A DNA stretch of 6,840 bases from Syntrophomonadaceae bacterium (GCA_012512295.1 JAAZDI010000249.1:1-6840), one strand, 5' to 3'; counted from the first letter of the stretch, positions 1-6,109 are shown. Numbers and translations: made by a program. Notes: a model not told the origin generated them from the sequence alone.

Positions 1-46
1 GACCCACCAGGGCGATGACTTCAACCGATTCTAGGTTTCCTCCCAC
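1..46 (-). CDS. possible 5' end of a further gene after fabF (P-loop-like N-terminus), partial
   Basis: Read on the minus strand, one open frame crosses the fabF stop and runs off the window edge. From a GTG at 46-44 it reads V-G-G-N-L-E-S-V-E-V-I-A-L-V-G. The end, V-E-V-I-A-L-V-G, looks like the first beta strand leading into a Walker A loop of a P-loop NTPase, but the diagnostic GK[ST] would lie outside the window. The GTG overlaps fabF by 16 nt and has no good ribosome binding site of its own. A second open frame begins with TTG just after the fabF stop and gives no recognisable peptide. In many Firmicutes rnc follows fabF, but neither peptide looks like an RNase III start. This is inference from about 15 codons. 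Confidence 0.25.
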   Translation of the reverse strand, partial: MGGNLESVEVIALVG

Positions 47-1275
47 CTTCGAATCACCACCGTTGCATTGTGGCCACCAAACCCAAAAGAGTTTGATAAA
101 GCATAACGAATCCTGGATGGACGGCCTTGATTTGGCACATAATCCAGATCGCAAGCCGGATCTGGGTTTTCGTAATTAATTGTTGGTGGTAACCATTGAT
201 GAACTACGGCTAGGGTTGACGCAATCAACTCGACAGCCCCGGAAGCACCTAAAAGATGCCCAGTCATTGATTTGGTAGAACTTACAGCCAATTTACGGGC
301 CTGCTCGCCAAACACCTGTTTAATTGCCTCTGTTTCTATCTGGTCATTCAAATCAGTACTAGTCCCGTGGGCATTAATATAATCCACTTCTGTCAATTGG
401 CAGCCACTGTCCGCAATTGCTTCTCGCATGGCTCGGGCCGCTCCCAATCCTTTGGGATCAGGTTGAACGACATGAAATGCATCACAATTAGTGGCATAAC
501 CGACTAATTCAGCATAAATACGCGCGTTTCGTTTTTGGGCATGCTCCAAGGTTTCTAAAACAAGCACCCCGGCTCCTTCTCCCATCACAAAACCGTCCCG
601 GTCTCGATCAAAAGGGCGAGAAGCCTTTTGCGGTTCTTCATTACGGGTAGACATGGCCCGCATTGCACAAAAACCAGCAAAAGCCAATTCCGTTAGCGAG
701 GCTTCGGTTCCCCCAGCCAGCATCACCTCAGCCTCTCCCCGCTGTAAAATGCGCAACGACTCACCAATAGCGTTAGTAGCCGTAGCACAAGCCGATACAA
801 TACAGGAATTGGAAGCTCGAAGTCCAAATTCAATGGCAATTTGACTGCCGGCCATGTTGCTGATGAGCATCGGAATAAAAAAAGGATTAACTCGGGCTGG
901 TCCCTTCTCTAGCAGGATCCGATGCTGTTGATCATAAGTCTCTATTCCCCCGATTCCGGAACCGACCCACACCCCGATCCGGTGGCGGTCCTCCTCCTCC
1001 AGTCTGAGTTGGGCATCTTCTATCGCCATTCGAGCCGCCGCTACTCCAAAATGGGTAAAACGATCCATTCGACGGGCTGTTTTGCGATCTATAAAATCGG
1101 TTGCCTCAAAATTTTTGACCTCAGCCGCAATACGGGTTGCTAGCCTACTAGCGTCGAACCGGGTGACTGGGCCTACGCCACCTTCACCACGTTGGATGGC
1201 CTCCCAAAAAGCCTGCTTTCCTAAACCGATTGGGGTAATCAACCCCAATCCAGTAATCACTACCCGGCGCTTCAT
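31..1275 (-). CDS. fabF: 3-oxoacyl-[acyl-carrier-protein] synthase II (FabF, KAS II)
   Basis: Elongating condensing enzyme of cytosolic FAS II: it condenses acyl-ACP with malonyl-ACP to 3-oxoacyl-ACP, releasing CO2. The frame is open from an ATG at 1296, but the second ATG (1275, M-K-R-R-V-V-I-T-G-L-G) is preferred. It has an AGGAG 10 nt upstream, and with it the catalytic triad falls at Cys163 (V-S-A-C-A-T-A), His303 (N-A-H-G-T-S-T-D) and His340 (M-T-G-H-L-L-G-A). These are the E. coli FabF positions. Length is then 414 residues, normal for FabF. Thiolase-fold features are intact: N-terminal V-V-I-T-G-L-G, the D-R-D-G-F-V-M-G-E-G-A-G loop and the C-terminal N-S-F-G-F-G-G-H-N glycine-rich motif. 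It is the last clear gene of the operon, 26 nt after acpP. FabB is the close alternative, but gene context and the match to FabF numbering favour FabF. Confidence 0.96.
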   Translation of the reverse strand: MKRRVVITGLGLITPIGLGKQAFWEAIQRGEGGVGPVTRFDASRLATRIAAEVKNFEATDFIDRKTARRMDRFTHFGVAAARMAIEDAQLRLEEEDRHRIGVWVGSGIGGIETYDQQHRILLEKGPARVNPFFIPMLISNMAGSQIAIEFGLRASNSCIVSACATATNAIGESLRILQRGEAEVMLAGGTEASLTELAFAGFCAMRAMSTRNEEPQKASRPFDRDRDGFVMGEGAGVLVLETLEHAQKRNARIYAELVGYATNCDAFHVVQPDPKGLGAARAMREAIADSGCQLTEVDYINAHGTSTDLNDQIETEAIKQVFGEQARKLAVSSTKSMTGHLLGASGAVELIASTLAVVHQWLPPTINYENPDPACDLDYVPNQGRPSRIRYALSNSFGFGGHNATVVIRRWEET

Positions 1276-1285
1276 TGAACTATTA

Positions 1286-1290
1286 CTCCT
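1286..1290 (-). promoter_or_regulatory. ribosome binding site deciding the fabF start
   Basis: AGGAG on the minus strand, 10 nt before the ATG at 1275-1273. It lies inside the reading frame that would start from the upstream ATG at 1296. That upstream ATG is preceded only by weak purine stretches. The spacing is a little long but acceptable. Together with the active-site numbering this favours the shorter FabF. Confidence 0.6.
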
Positions 1291-1301
1291 ATTCATTTCC
1301 C

Positions 1302-1535
1302 TTATCCTTGAAGTTTTGTTTCTAGGTAGGTCAAGACATCCTGGACCTTAACCAATTTTTCTGCATCCTCATCTGGAATAGAAATGCCAAATTCCTCCTC
1401 AAAGGCCATAACCATTTCCACCAGGTCCATTGAATCCGCCTTTAGGTCATCCATTAACCGAGTTTCCGGGGTTATTTTTTCTGGCTCAACATCAAGCTGT
1501 TCAGAAATGATCTTTATTATCTTGTCTAACATCAT
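1302..1535 (-). CDS. acpP: acyl carrier protein
   Basis: Small acidic four-helix carrier (77 residues) on which all FAS II intermediates are held as thioesters. The phosphopantetheine attachment serine is Ser35 in K-A-D-S-M-D, at the start of helix II, followed by the acidic recognition helix (L-V-E-M-V-M-A-F-E-E-E-F). The usual motif is G-A-D-S-L-D, so here Lys replaces Gly and Met replaces Leu. Both are conservative enough for a working carrier. The downstream I-P-D-E-D-A-E-K-L segment is typical of ACP. Two consecutive ATG codons (1535 and 1532) follow a strong GGAGGT at 1546-1541, 6 or 9 nt away, so either could be used. It lies 77 nt after fabG, a longer gap than most in the operon, and directly before fabF, the standard arrangement. 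Holo-ACP synthase is not in the window. Confidence 0.96.
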   Translation of the reverse strand: MMLDKIIKIISEQLDVEPEKITPETRLMDDLKADSMDLVEMVMAFEEEFGISIPDEDAEKLVKVQDVLTYLETKLQG

Positions 1536-1612
1536 TTATTACCTCCAAATTCTTACTTAGTTTTCGTTAAAACACTACACAATCATAATTCCCATGTTCT
1601 GATAGGGCTCAT

Positions 1613-2374
1613 CTAAATTGCCATACCACCATCGACCACAAAAACTTGCCCGGTAATATAACTAGCCATTGGTGAAGCCAGGAAGGTGACCATGGCAGCA
1701 ATATCTTCTGGCTGACCCAAACGTCTAAGTGGAATCTGCTCCATTAATTTAGCCTCGGCTTCTTCGGTCAAATGGGCCTTGATCTGAGTATCGACCAGAC
1801 CGGGAGCCACCACGTTTACGGTTATTCCCCTTGAGGCAACTTCCCGGGCTAGCGACTTCGAGAAACCGATTAAACCGGCTTTAGAAGCCGCATAATTTGT
1901 TTGACCGGCATTTCCGACTATCCCCGAGACTGAACTGATATTGATGATTCGGCCGCCTTTAGCTTTAATCATTGGCCGAATTACTGCCTTACAACCATTA
2001 AAGGCACCCTTTAAATTGACTGCTAGAACTAAATCCCAGTCTTCTTCGGACATGGTGGCTAGGAGTCCATCCCGACAAATCCCCGCATTATTGACTAAAA
2101 TATCCAGACGACCGAACTTGGCGATTATTTCTTTCACCATTTGATCAAACTCGGTTCGGTCTGCCACATTAGCCATCAAGGCAATAGCTGTACCGCCTTT
2201 TTGCGTGATGGCCTCAACTACTTCGGCCGCAGCCGCCTCCTGACCCAAATCATTAATCACCACCTTGGCACCGGCAGCGGCTAGACTCATCGCGATCGCT
2301 CGCCCAATCCCCCGTGCCGCCCCAGTGACCAAAGCGACCTGCCCGGTTAGCATTGTCTTATTAAATCCAAACAT
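1613..2374 (-). CDS. fabG: 3-oxoacyl-[acyl-carrier-protein] reductase (FabG)
   Basis: NADPH-dependent reductase of the classical short-chain dehydrogenase family. It converts 3-oxoacyl-ACP to (R)-3-hydroxyacyl-ACP. The Rossmann cofactor motif T-G-A-A-R-G-I-G is at residues 17-24, N-N-A-G at 95-98, and the catalytic tetrad is Asn120, Ser148, Tyr161 and Lys165 (Y-A-A-S-K). The C-terminus V-D-G-G-M-A-I is typical of FabG. Length is 253 residues from the ATG at 2374, which shares one base with the fabD stop (TAATG) and follows a purine-rich AAAGGTGGTGA at 2397-2387, 12 nt upstream. Met8 would give 246 residues, the commonest FabG size, but lacks a clear ribosome site, so the coupled upstream start is preferred. 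Other SDR enzymes look alike, but its place between fabD and acpP makes FabG very likely. Confidence 0.95.
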   Translation of the reverse strand: MFGFNKTMLTGQVALVTGAARGIGRAIAMSLAAAGAKVVINDLGQEAAAAEVVEAITQKGGTAIALMANVADRTEFDQMVKEIIAKFGRLDILVNNAGICRDGLLATMSEEDWDLVLAVNLKGAFNGCKAVIRPMIKAKGGRIINISSVSGIVGNAGQTNYAASKAGLIGFSKSLAREVASRGITVNVVAPGLVDTQIKAHLTEEAEAKLMEQIPLRRLGQPEDIAAMVTFLASPMASYITGQVFVVDGGMAI

Positions 2375-3330
2375 TAACTTGCTTTTTCACCACCTTTCGC
2401 CTCATCTAACCAGTTTAAAGCCTCTTTGAAAGTCACTTCATCCTCTACATTATTCGCCTTAATCAGTCGAGTAGTTTTCCGGACAAAACCAGTCAAGGTA
2501 TGCCCCGGTCCTACTTCAATCAGGTGGGTAACCCCCATTTTTTCCATTTGCCAAACAACATCTTCCCATAGAACCGCTTGGCAAAGTTGCTTAGCTAGCT
2601 TGTGTCGAAGCATCTTAGCTGACTGCTCAGGACGAGCATCAACATTGCACACTACCGGAATTCGAGCATCCTGCCAGGTCACCCCAACCAAGCTAGGGAC
2701 AAAACGCTGGGCCGCTGGTTGCAGCAGACTGCAGTGAGAGGGTGAATTCATGGCGACTCGAACCGCTTTCCTGGCCCCTCGTTTCACCGCTATTTCCTCC
2801 AAGGCCTCGATCGCTGGCAGGGTTCCCCCAACCACAATCTGACCAGGGCAGTTATAATTGCAGGGTTCAACCACGCCTAGTGGAGCCACCTCTTGGCAGA
2901 GGTTATTGACCAGATCACGAGTGACCCCAATCAAGGCCAGCATAGCTCCTTGCCCCGGCGGCAGGGCTTCTCGCATAATCAAGCCACGTTTCCGAACTAG
3001 GTGCAAGGCGTCTGAAAAGCTTAAAGCACCAGCGGTAACCAAGGCTGTGTACTCACCCACGCTTAACCCAGCCACTACCTCGGGATAGACCCCGGCCTCT
3101 TCCAGGACCGCTCGCACCGCCAGACTGGTGACCAGAATCGCTGGCTGAACAATATCGTTCTGCACCAGTTCTTCGGCTGGCCCCTCAAAACAAAGCCGGG
3201 ATAGAGGAAAACCTAATTCTTGATCCGCTTGGGCAAACACCGCAGCCGCCACCGGATAGTTTTGGGCCAGCTCATACCCCATCCCGATATACTGTGACCC
3301 CTGGCCGGGAAAAATAAAGCCTATTTTCAC
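2374..3330 (-). CDS. fabD: malonyl-CoA:ACP transacylase (FabD)
   Basis: Transfers the malonyl group from malonyl-CoA to ACP, supplying the extender unit for FabH and FabF. The protein has 318 residues, close to the usual ~310. The N-terminal F-P-G-Q-G-S-Q motif is at residues 7-13. The nucleophile is Ser90 in G-L-S-V-G-E-Y, where the textbook motif is G-H-S-x-G. The partner His199 is in P-S-H-C, the malonyl-binding Arg is in the R-K-R-G segment near 115, and E-V-G-P-G-H is near 272-277. The start is GTG at 3330-3328, with GGGAGG at 3344-3339 8 nt upstream. It overlaps the fabK stop by 4 nt (GTGA), and the gene ends one base into fabG, so fabK-fabD-fabG should be translationally coupled. The ~25-residue C-terminal tail is acidic/basic and not conserved. 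Confidence 0.95.
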   Translation of the reverse strand: MKIGFIFPGQGSQYIGMGYELAQNYPVAAAVFAQADQELGFPLSRLCFEGPAEELVQNDIVQPAILVTSLAVRAVLEEAGVYPEVVAGLSVGEYTALVTAGALSFSDALHLVRKRGLIMREALPPGQGAMLALIGVTRDLVNNLCQEVAPLGVVEPCNYNCPGQIVVGGTLPAIEALEEIAVKRGARKAVRVAMNSPSHCSLLQPAAQRFVPSLVGVTWQDARIPVVCNVDARPEQSAKMLRHKLAKQLCQAVLWEDVVWQMEKMGVTHLIEVGPGHTLTGFVRKTTRLIKANNVEDEVTFKEALNWLDEAKGGEKAS

Positions 3331-4271
3331 GCTAGTTGCCTCCCTAGTCCTTCCATGACCTGCACTGCCTCTTTCATTATTGATTCCAGAATAACCGCCG
3401 CCGGCTCTATCTGCCGAACTAATCCAGCGATCTGGCCGGCCATCGGTGAACCACCTTCAACATCTCCATGAATAGCAGCGGCCGGGTATTTTCCCTGTCC
3501 GAACTGTTCCAGCTCTTCTTTGGAAATACCCGCTTTCTCCATCTCTTGTAATTGCCTGGCAAATCGATTTCGGAGAATTCGGACCGGGTGTCCAGTTGAT
3601 TGACCAGTCACCACTGTATCCCGGTCGCCAGCCTTGATAACTGCTTCTTTATAAGCCATATGAGCTGGGCATTCCACGGCTGTTATAAATCGGGTGCCGA
3701 TTTGGACACCGCTGGCTCCTAAAGCCATAGCGGCCACTATGCCCCGTCCGTCAGCAATTCCTCCGGCGGCTACGACCGGAATATTCACCGCATCAACTAC
3801 TTGCGGTACCAGAGCCATGGTTGTAGTTTCACCAATATGCCCGCCGGATTCCATCCCTTCCGCGATCAGCCCATCTACTCCCAAGCGTTCAAGACGGCGA
3901 GCCAAGGCTACTGAAGATACCACTGGGAAAACCCGAGTACCTCTGGCTTTTAAGGCCTCTATATATTTACCGGGATTGCCGGCCCCGGTCGTGATTAAAG
4001 GTACTCTTTCTTCCAAAACAACCTGCATAATCTCATCAACATGTACGGATAGAAGCATGACATTAACGCCAAAGGGCTTGGTAGTCAAAGTCTTTACTTT
4101 CTGAATCTGTTCCCGAACCCATTTGGCATCCGCATGACCGGCCCCAATAATGCCAAGACCTCCCCCTTCAGATACGGCCGCCGCCAGTTCCGCTGGTGAA
4201 ATCCAGGCCATGCCGCCCTGAAATACCGGATAACGAATATTAAGTAAATCGCATAGCCTCTTGCCCAGCAC
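3327..4271 (-). CDS. fabK: enoyl-[acyl-carrier-protein] reductase II (FabK, FMN-dependent)
   Basis: Reduces trans-2-enoyl-ACP to acyl-ACP, the last step of each elongation cycle, using FMN and NAD(P)H. It is a TIM-barrel protein of the nitronate monooxygenase-like family and unrelated to the SDR enzyme FabI. Seen in the 314 residues: N-terminal R-Y-P-V-F-Q-G-G-M-A near 13-22, T-G-A-G-N-P near 95-100, E-S-G-G-H-I-G at 141-147 with the expected active-site His145, and the flavin phosphate loops A-A-G-G-I-A-D-G (168-175) and G-A-S-G-V-Q-I-G-T-R-F (185-195). Nitronate monooxygenase is the sequence-based alternative, but position between fabH and fabD and the E-S-G-G-H-I-G motif make FabK clear. 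Start is GTG at 4271-4269 with a strong GGGAGG 9 nt upstream. No second enoyl reductase lies in the window. Confidence 0.94.
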   Translation of the reverse strand: MLGKRLCDLLNIRYPVFQGGMAWISPAELAAAVSEGGGLGIIGAGHADAKWVREQIQKVKTLTTKPFGVNVMLLSVHVDEIMQVVLEERVPLITTGAGNPGKYIEALKARGTRVFPVVSSVALARRLERLGVDGLIAEGMESGGHIGETTTMALVPQVVDAVNIPVVAAGGIADGRGIVAAMALGASGVQIGTRFITAVECPAHMAYKEAVIKAGDRDTVVTGQSTGHPVRILRNRFARQLQEMEKAGISKEELEQFGQGKYPAAAIHGDVEGGSPMAGQIAGLVRQIEPAAVILESIMKEAVQVMEGLGRQLA

Positions 4272-4280
4272 TAGTCTATC

Positions 4281-4286
4281 CCTCCC
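4281..4286 (-). promoter_or_regulatory. fabK ribosome binding site
   Basis: GGGAGG on the minus strand, 9 nt before the GTG start of fabK. It decides the start, because no ATG is available in frame nearby. The surrounding TTGGGAGGG (4288-4280) is complementary to a stretch in the upstream spacer (4351-4361). A stem could form there and cover the site; that pairing is inference only. Confidence 0.7.
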
Positions 4287-4352
4287 AACTAACTTGCTTG
4301 CTTGATCTCCAGTCAGTAATTAACACCTGCTTTCATAATGTTTAGTCTACTT

Positions 4353-4368
4353 GGGACAGGGGGACAGG
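4353..4368. repeat. tandem 8-bp repeat GGGACAGG x2 in the fabH-fabK spacer
   Basis: Two exact adjacent copies of GGGACAGG (4353-4360 and 4361-4368), followed by TT. They lie in the 107-nt spacer 4272-4378 between fabH and fabK, 10 nt after the fabH stop. The rest of the spacer has no clear gene. G-rich 'gggacagg' tracts of this style recall short dispersed intergenic repeats in Clostridia genomes, but whether this one is dispersed cannot be judged from one copy. Confidence 0.5.
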
Positions 4369-4378
4369 TTTATTTAAA

Positions 4379-5368
4379 CTAGAGCCTTAAGACAGCGCTC
4401 CCCCAGGTTAAACCAGCACCAAAACCGGTGAGGAGTATTATCTGATCTTTTTTCAGATCTCCTCGCTCTATTCCCTCAGCTAGGGCCAAAGGAATTGAGG
4501 CTGCCGAGGTGTTGCCATGGTGATCCAAGGTAATCACGACCTTAGAGCGGTCTACTTCGAGCCGCTGGGTCATGGCCCAAATAATCCTCAAGTTGGCTTG
4601 ATGCGGTACCACCCAGTCAATATCAGCTCGCGTTAAACCGGCTTTAGCTAATGCTTGGTCGGCTGAACTAACCATGGCTCTAACCGCCAGTTTAAAAATT
4701 TCATTGCCTTTCATTTTAATAAAATGCAACCCTTCAGCTACAGTCTGGTGAGAGGCCGGCAACCTTGATCCCCCAGCCGGTACTTGAAGTAAATCTTCCC
4801 CGCTGCCATCAGATCTCATGTAAAAAGAGAGTAAACCTTCCTTGTCCTTGGCCGGACCTAAGACCGCTGCGCCAGCACCATCACCGAATAAAACACAGGT
4901 ATTGCGGTCGGACCAGTCGACAATCCGGGAGAGAGTTTCAGCCCCAATCACCAGAATATAGCGGCTGCTCCGAGAATTGATAAACTGACTACCAACAACC
5001 AGACCATACAGAAAACCGGAGCAGGCAGCATTTAGATCAAAAGCAAAAGCGTTCTTGGCCCCTAAGCGATGCTGTACCAAGCAAGCCGCTGGCGGTACAA
5101 AACGGTCGGGGGTAGCCGTAGCCAGGATAATTAAATCCAGTTCCTCAGCCCTTACCCTGGCTCGTTTCAAGGCCTGTCGAGCAGCCCGCTCGGCTAAATC
5201 CACAGTTGCCTCTTCAGCGGCGGCAATTCGTCGTTCCTTGATTCCGGTACGTTCAGTGATCCATTCGTCGTTTGTCTCCACCATCTGTTCCAGGTTCTGA
5301 TTACTAAGGATACGAGTTGGTAGACAGATCCCAATTCCGATAATTGCTGCTCTTGGTAAAACACTCAT
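4379..5368 (-). CDS. fabH: 3-oxoacyl-[acyl-carrier-protein] synthase III (FabH, KAS III)
   Basis: Initiating condensing enzyme: it joins an acyl-CoA primer to malonyl-ACP to start each fatty acid. The 329-residue length is usual. The N-terminal strand is followed by the CoA-site segment N-D-E-W-I-T-E-R-T-G-I (33-43). The catalytic triad is Cys116 (D-L-N-A-A-C-S-G-F), His256 (P-H-Q-A-N) and Asn286 (G-N-T-S-A-A-S). The C-terminal G-F-G-A-G-L-T-W-G-S segment is the standard FabH ending. Primer preference (acetyl or branched-chain) cannot be read safely from the sequence. The ATG at 5368-5366 lies 11 nt after the fapR stop; its AGGAG overlaps that stop codon (TAGGAG), 8 nt before the ATG. In most Firmicutes plsX sits between fapR and fabH; here there is no room for it. 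Confidence 0.96.
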   Translation of the reverse strand: MSVLPRAAIIGIGICLPTRILSNQNLEQMVETNDEWITERTGIKERRIAAAEEATVDLAERAARQALKRARVRAEELDLIILATATPDRFVPPAACLVQHRLGAKNAFAFDLNAACSGFLYGLVVGSQFINSRSSRYILVIGAETLSRIVDWSDRNTCVLFGDGAGAAVLGPAKDKEGLLSFYMRSDGSGEDLLQVPAGGSRLPASHQTVAEGLHFIKMKGNEIFKLAVRAMVSSADQALAKAGLTRADIDWVVPHQANLRIIWAMTQRLEVDRSKVVITLDHHGNTSAASIPLALAEGIERGDLKKDQIILLTGFGAGLTWGSAVLRL

Positions 5369-5379
5369 GCCTTCTTCTC

Positions 5380-5946
5380 CTATATCGGATTCATATAGAT
5401 ATGAAACGTGGCCCGAAATACTATTTCTTGACCAACCCGAGTAATCACTTTGATCCGATGTCGGTTTTCCTTAGTCTCAACTAATTCAGCACTTGCGAGC
5501 AACTTTTCCCCTACCCGGACAGGCCGCAAAAATTTAACGTTGGCCGAGGAGGTAAAAACCTCATCCGGTTCAGGAAAAATCTGCAAGGCAGCGGTATGCG
5601 CCTGAGCGACCATAAAGTAAGGCCGAGCCACGCCGGTCCGAGAGACTACCATCTCAGGACTAATGGTTAATAAAGAATAGGTGTGCTTGCCCGGTTCTGC
5701 TTCCACAAGCTCACCCAGCACTCGGTAACCCTGAATAAACTGCTCCCCATGCAATAAATTTGACGCTAGACTTTTCATCCGCTCTCGCAACTCGGCAATA
5801 TCTAGCTCCATCCGATCCAGACGAATAGTTTGAATGCTGACCCCTAGGCACTTAGCCAGTTCTTCATCAGTTAAAAAGGGATTGGCCCTTAGTTCTTCTA
5901 ATAATCTTTGGTGTCGCTGCAATTTCCCTGGTCTGGCCAAGTTCAT
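5380..5946 (-). CDS. fapR: FapR, malonyl-CoA-responsive repressor of lipid synthesis
   Basis: Transcription factor that represses fatty acid and phospholipid genes in Firmicutes and is released by malonyl-CoA or malonyl-ACP. The 188 residues match the length of B. subtilis FapR. The N-terminal DNA-binding part contains a DeoR-like helix-turn-helix near 25-46 (L-T-D-E-E-L-A...V-S-I-Q-T-I-R-L-D-R), then a linker helix (E-L-R-E-R-M-K). The C-terminal hotdog-fold effector domain follows (about 70-185), with V-A-R-P-Y-F-M-V-A-Q-A-H on the central helix and the G-Q-E-I-V-F strand near the end. From memory, B. subtilis has A-R-G-H-H-L-F-A-Q-A-N at that place, so Gly to Pro and Asn to His changes lie near the effector pocket. 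Start is ATG at 5946 with AAGGAG only 4 nt upstream. First gene of the operon, with a FapR-type operator in its own promoter, so autoregulation is expected. Confidence 0.93.
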   Translation of the reverse strand: MNLARPGKLQRHQRLLEELRANPFLTDEELAKCLGVSIQTIRLDRMELDIAELRERMKSLASNLLHGEQFIQGYRVLGELVEAEPGKHTYSLLTISPEMVVSRTGVARPYFMVAQAHTAALQIFPEPDEVFTSSANVKFLRPVRVGEKLLASAELVETKENRHRIKVITRVGQEIVFRATFHIYMNPI

Positions 5947-6005
5947 TCCTCTCCTTGTCTATCTACATTACAGCCCACTCAAATAATAATATTGTCCATA
6001 TTATC

Positions 6006-6032
6006 TTATATTAGTACTACCTACTAATATAA
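6006..6032 (-). promoter_or_regulatory. FapR operator (perfect inverted repeat)
   Basis: Perfect 11-bp arms TTATATTAGTA and TACTAATATAA flank a 5-bp centre (6017-6021). The 17-bp core 6011-6027, TTAGTA-N5-TACTAA, agrees with the FapR operator described in Bacillus and Staphylococcus. It lies 60-86 nt upstream of the fapR ATG and overlaps both candidate promoters for the operon, so bound FapR would block RNA polymerase. That the bound protein is FapR is inferred from the motif and the adjacent fapR gene. Confidence 0.88.
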
Positions 6033-6036
6033 CCAA
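6008..6036 (-). promoter_or_regulatory. candidate sigma-A promoter P2 for the fapR-fab operon
   Basis: On the minus strand, TTGGTT (6036-6031), a 17-bp spacer and TAATAT (6013-6008). The operator core would fill the spacer and the -10 box, a typical layout for steric repression. Transcription would begin near 6001, giving a leader of about 55 nt before fapR. Confidence 0.45.
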
Positions 6037-6054
6037 CTACTCAAAAGAATTCAA
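6026..6054 (-). promoter_or_regulatory. candidate sigma-A promoter P1 for the fapR-fab operon
   Basis: On the minus strand, TTGAAT (6054-6049), a 17-bp spacer and TATATT (6031-6026). Its -10 box lies in the distal arm of the FapR operator. Spacing is ideal and both boxes are close to consensus. It competes with P2 as the true start, and sequence alone cannot decide. Confidence 0.45.
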
Positions 6055-6079
6055 GGGTTATTTAGGGATTTTTTGGAAT

Positions 6080-6109
6080 TTGGTACAAAATAATTTTCCA
6101 TACTATAAC
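6080..6109 (+). promoter_or_regulatory. weak candidate promoter for the histidine-rich gene
   Basis: TTGGTA (6080-6085), an 18-bp spacer and TATAAC (6104-6109) on the plus strand, about 100 nt upstream of the ATG at 6208. The overlapping CATACTATA (6099-6107) also resembles the -10 box of mother-cell sporulation sigma factors, but no convincing matching -35 is seen at the right distance. The intergenic region 5947-6207 shows no other gene. Confidence 0.25.

Noticed and set aside
1276..1296. Upstream ATG at 1296 as the fabF start
   Set aside because: It lacks a good ribosome site, contains the AGGAG of the next ATG, and shifts the catalytic residues by seven from the FabF standard.
653..1351. 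Several plus-strand open frames across fabF
   Set aside because: They are shadows of the conserved fabF coding strand, have no ribosome sites and encode low-complexity peptides.
1561..1580. Small hairpin GTTTT-AACG-AAAAC in the fabG-acpP gap
   Set aside because: Only a 5-bp A/T-rich stem with no T-run after it; not convincing as a terminator or regulatory element.
6099..6107. CATACTATA as a sporulation sigma-K or sigma-E -10 box
   Set aside because: No matching -35 element at the expected distance was found, so only a weak promoter mention is justified.
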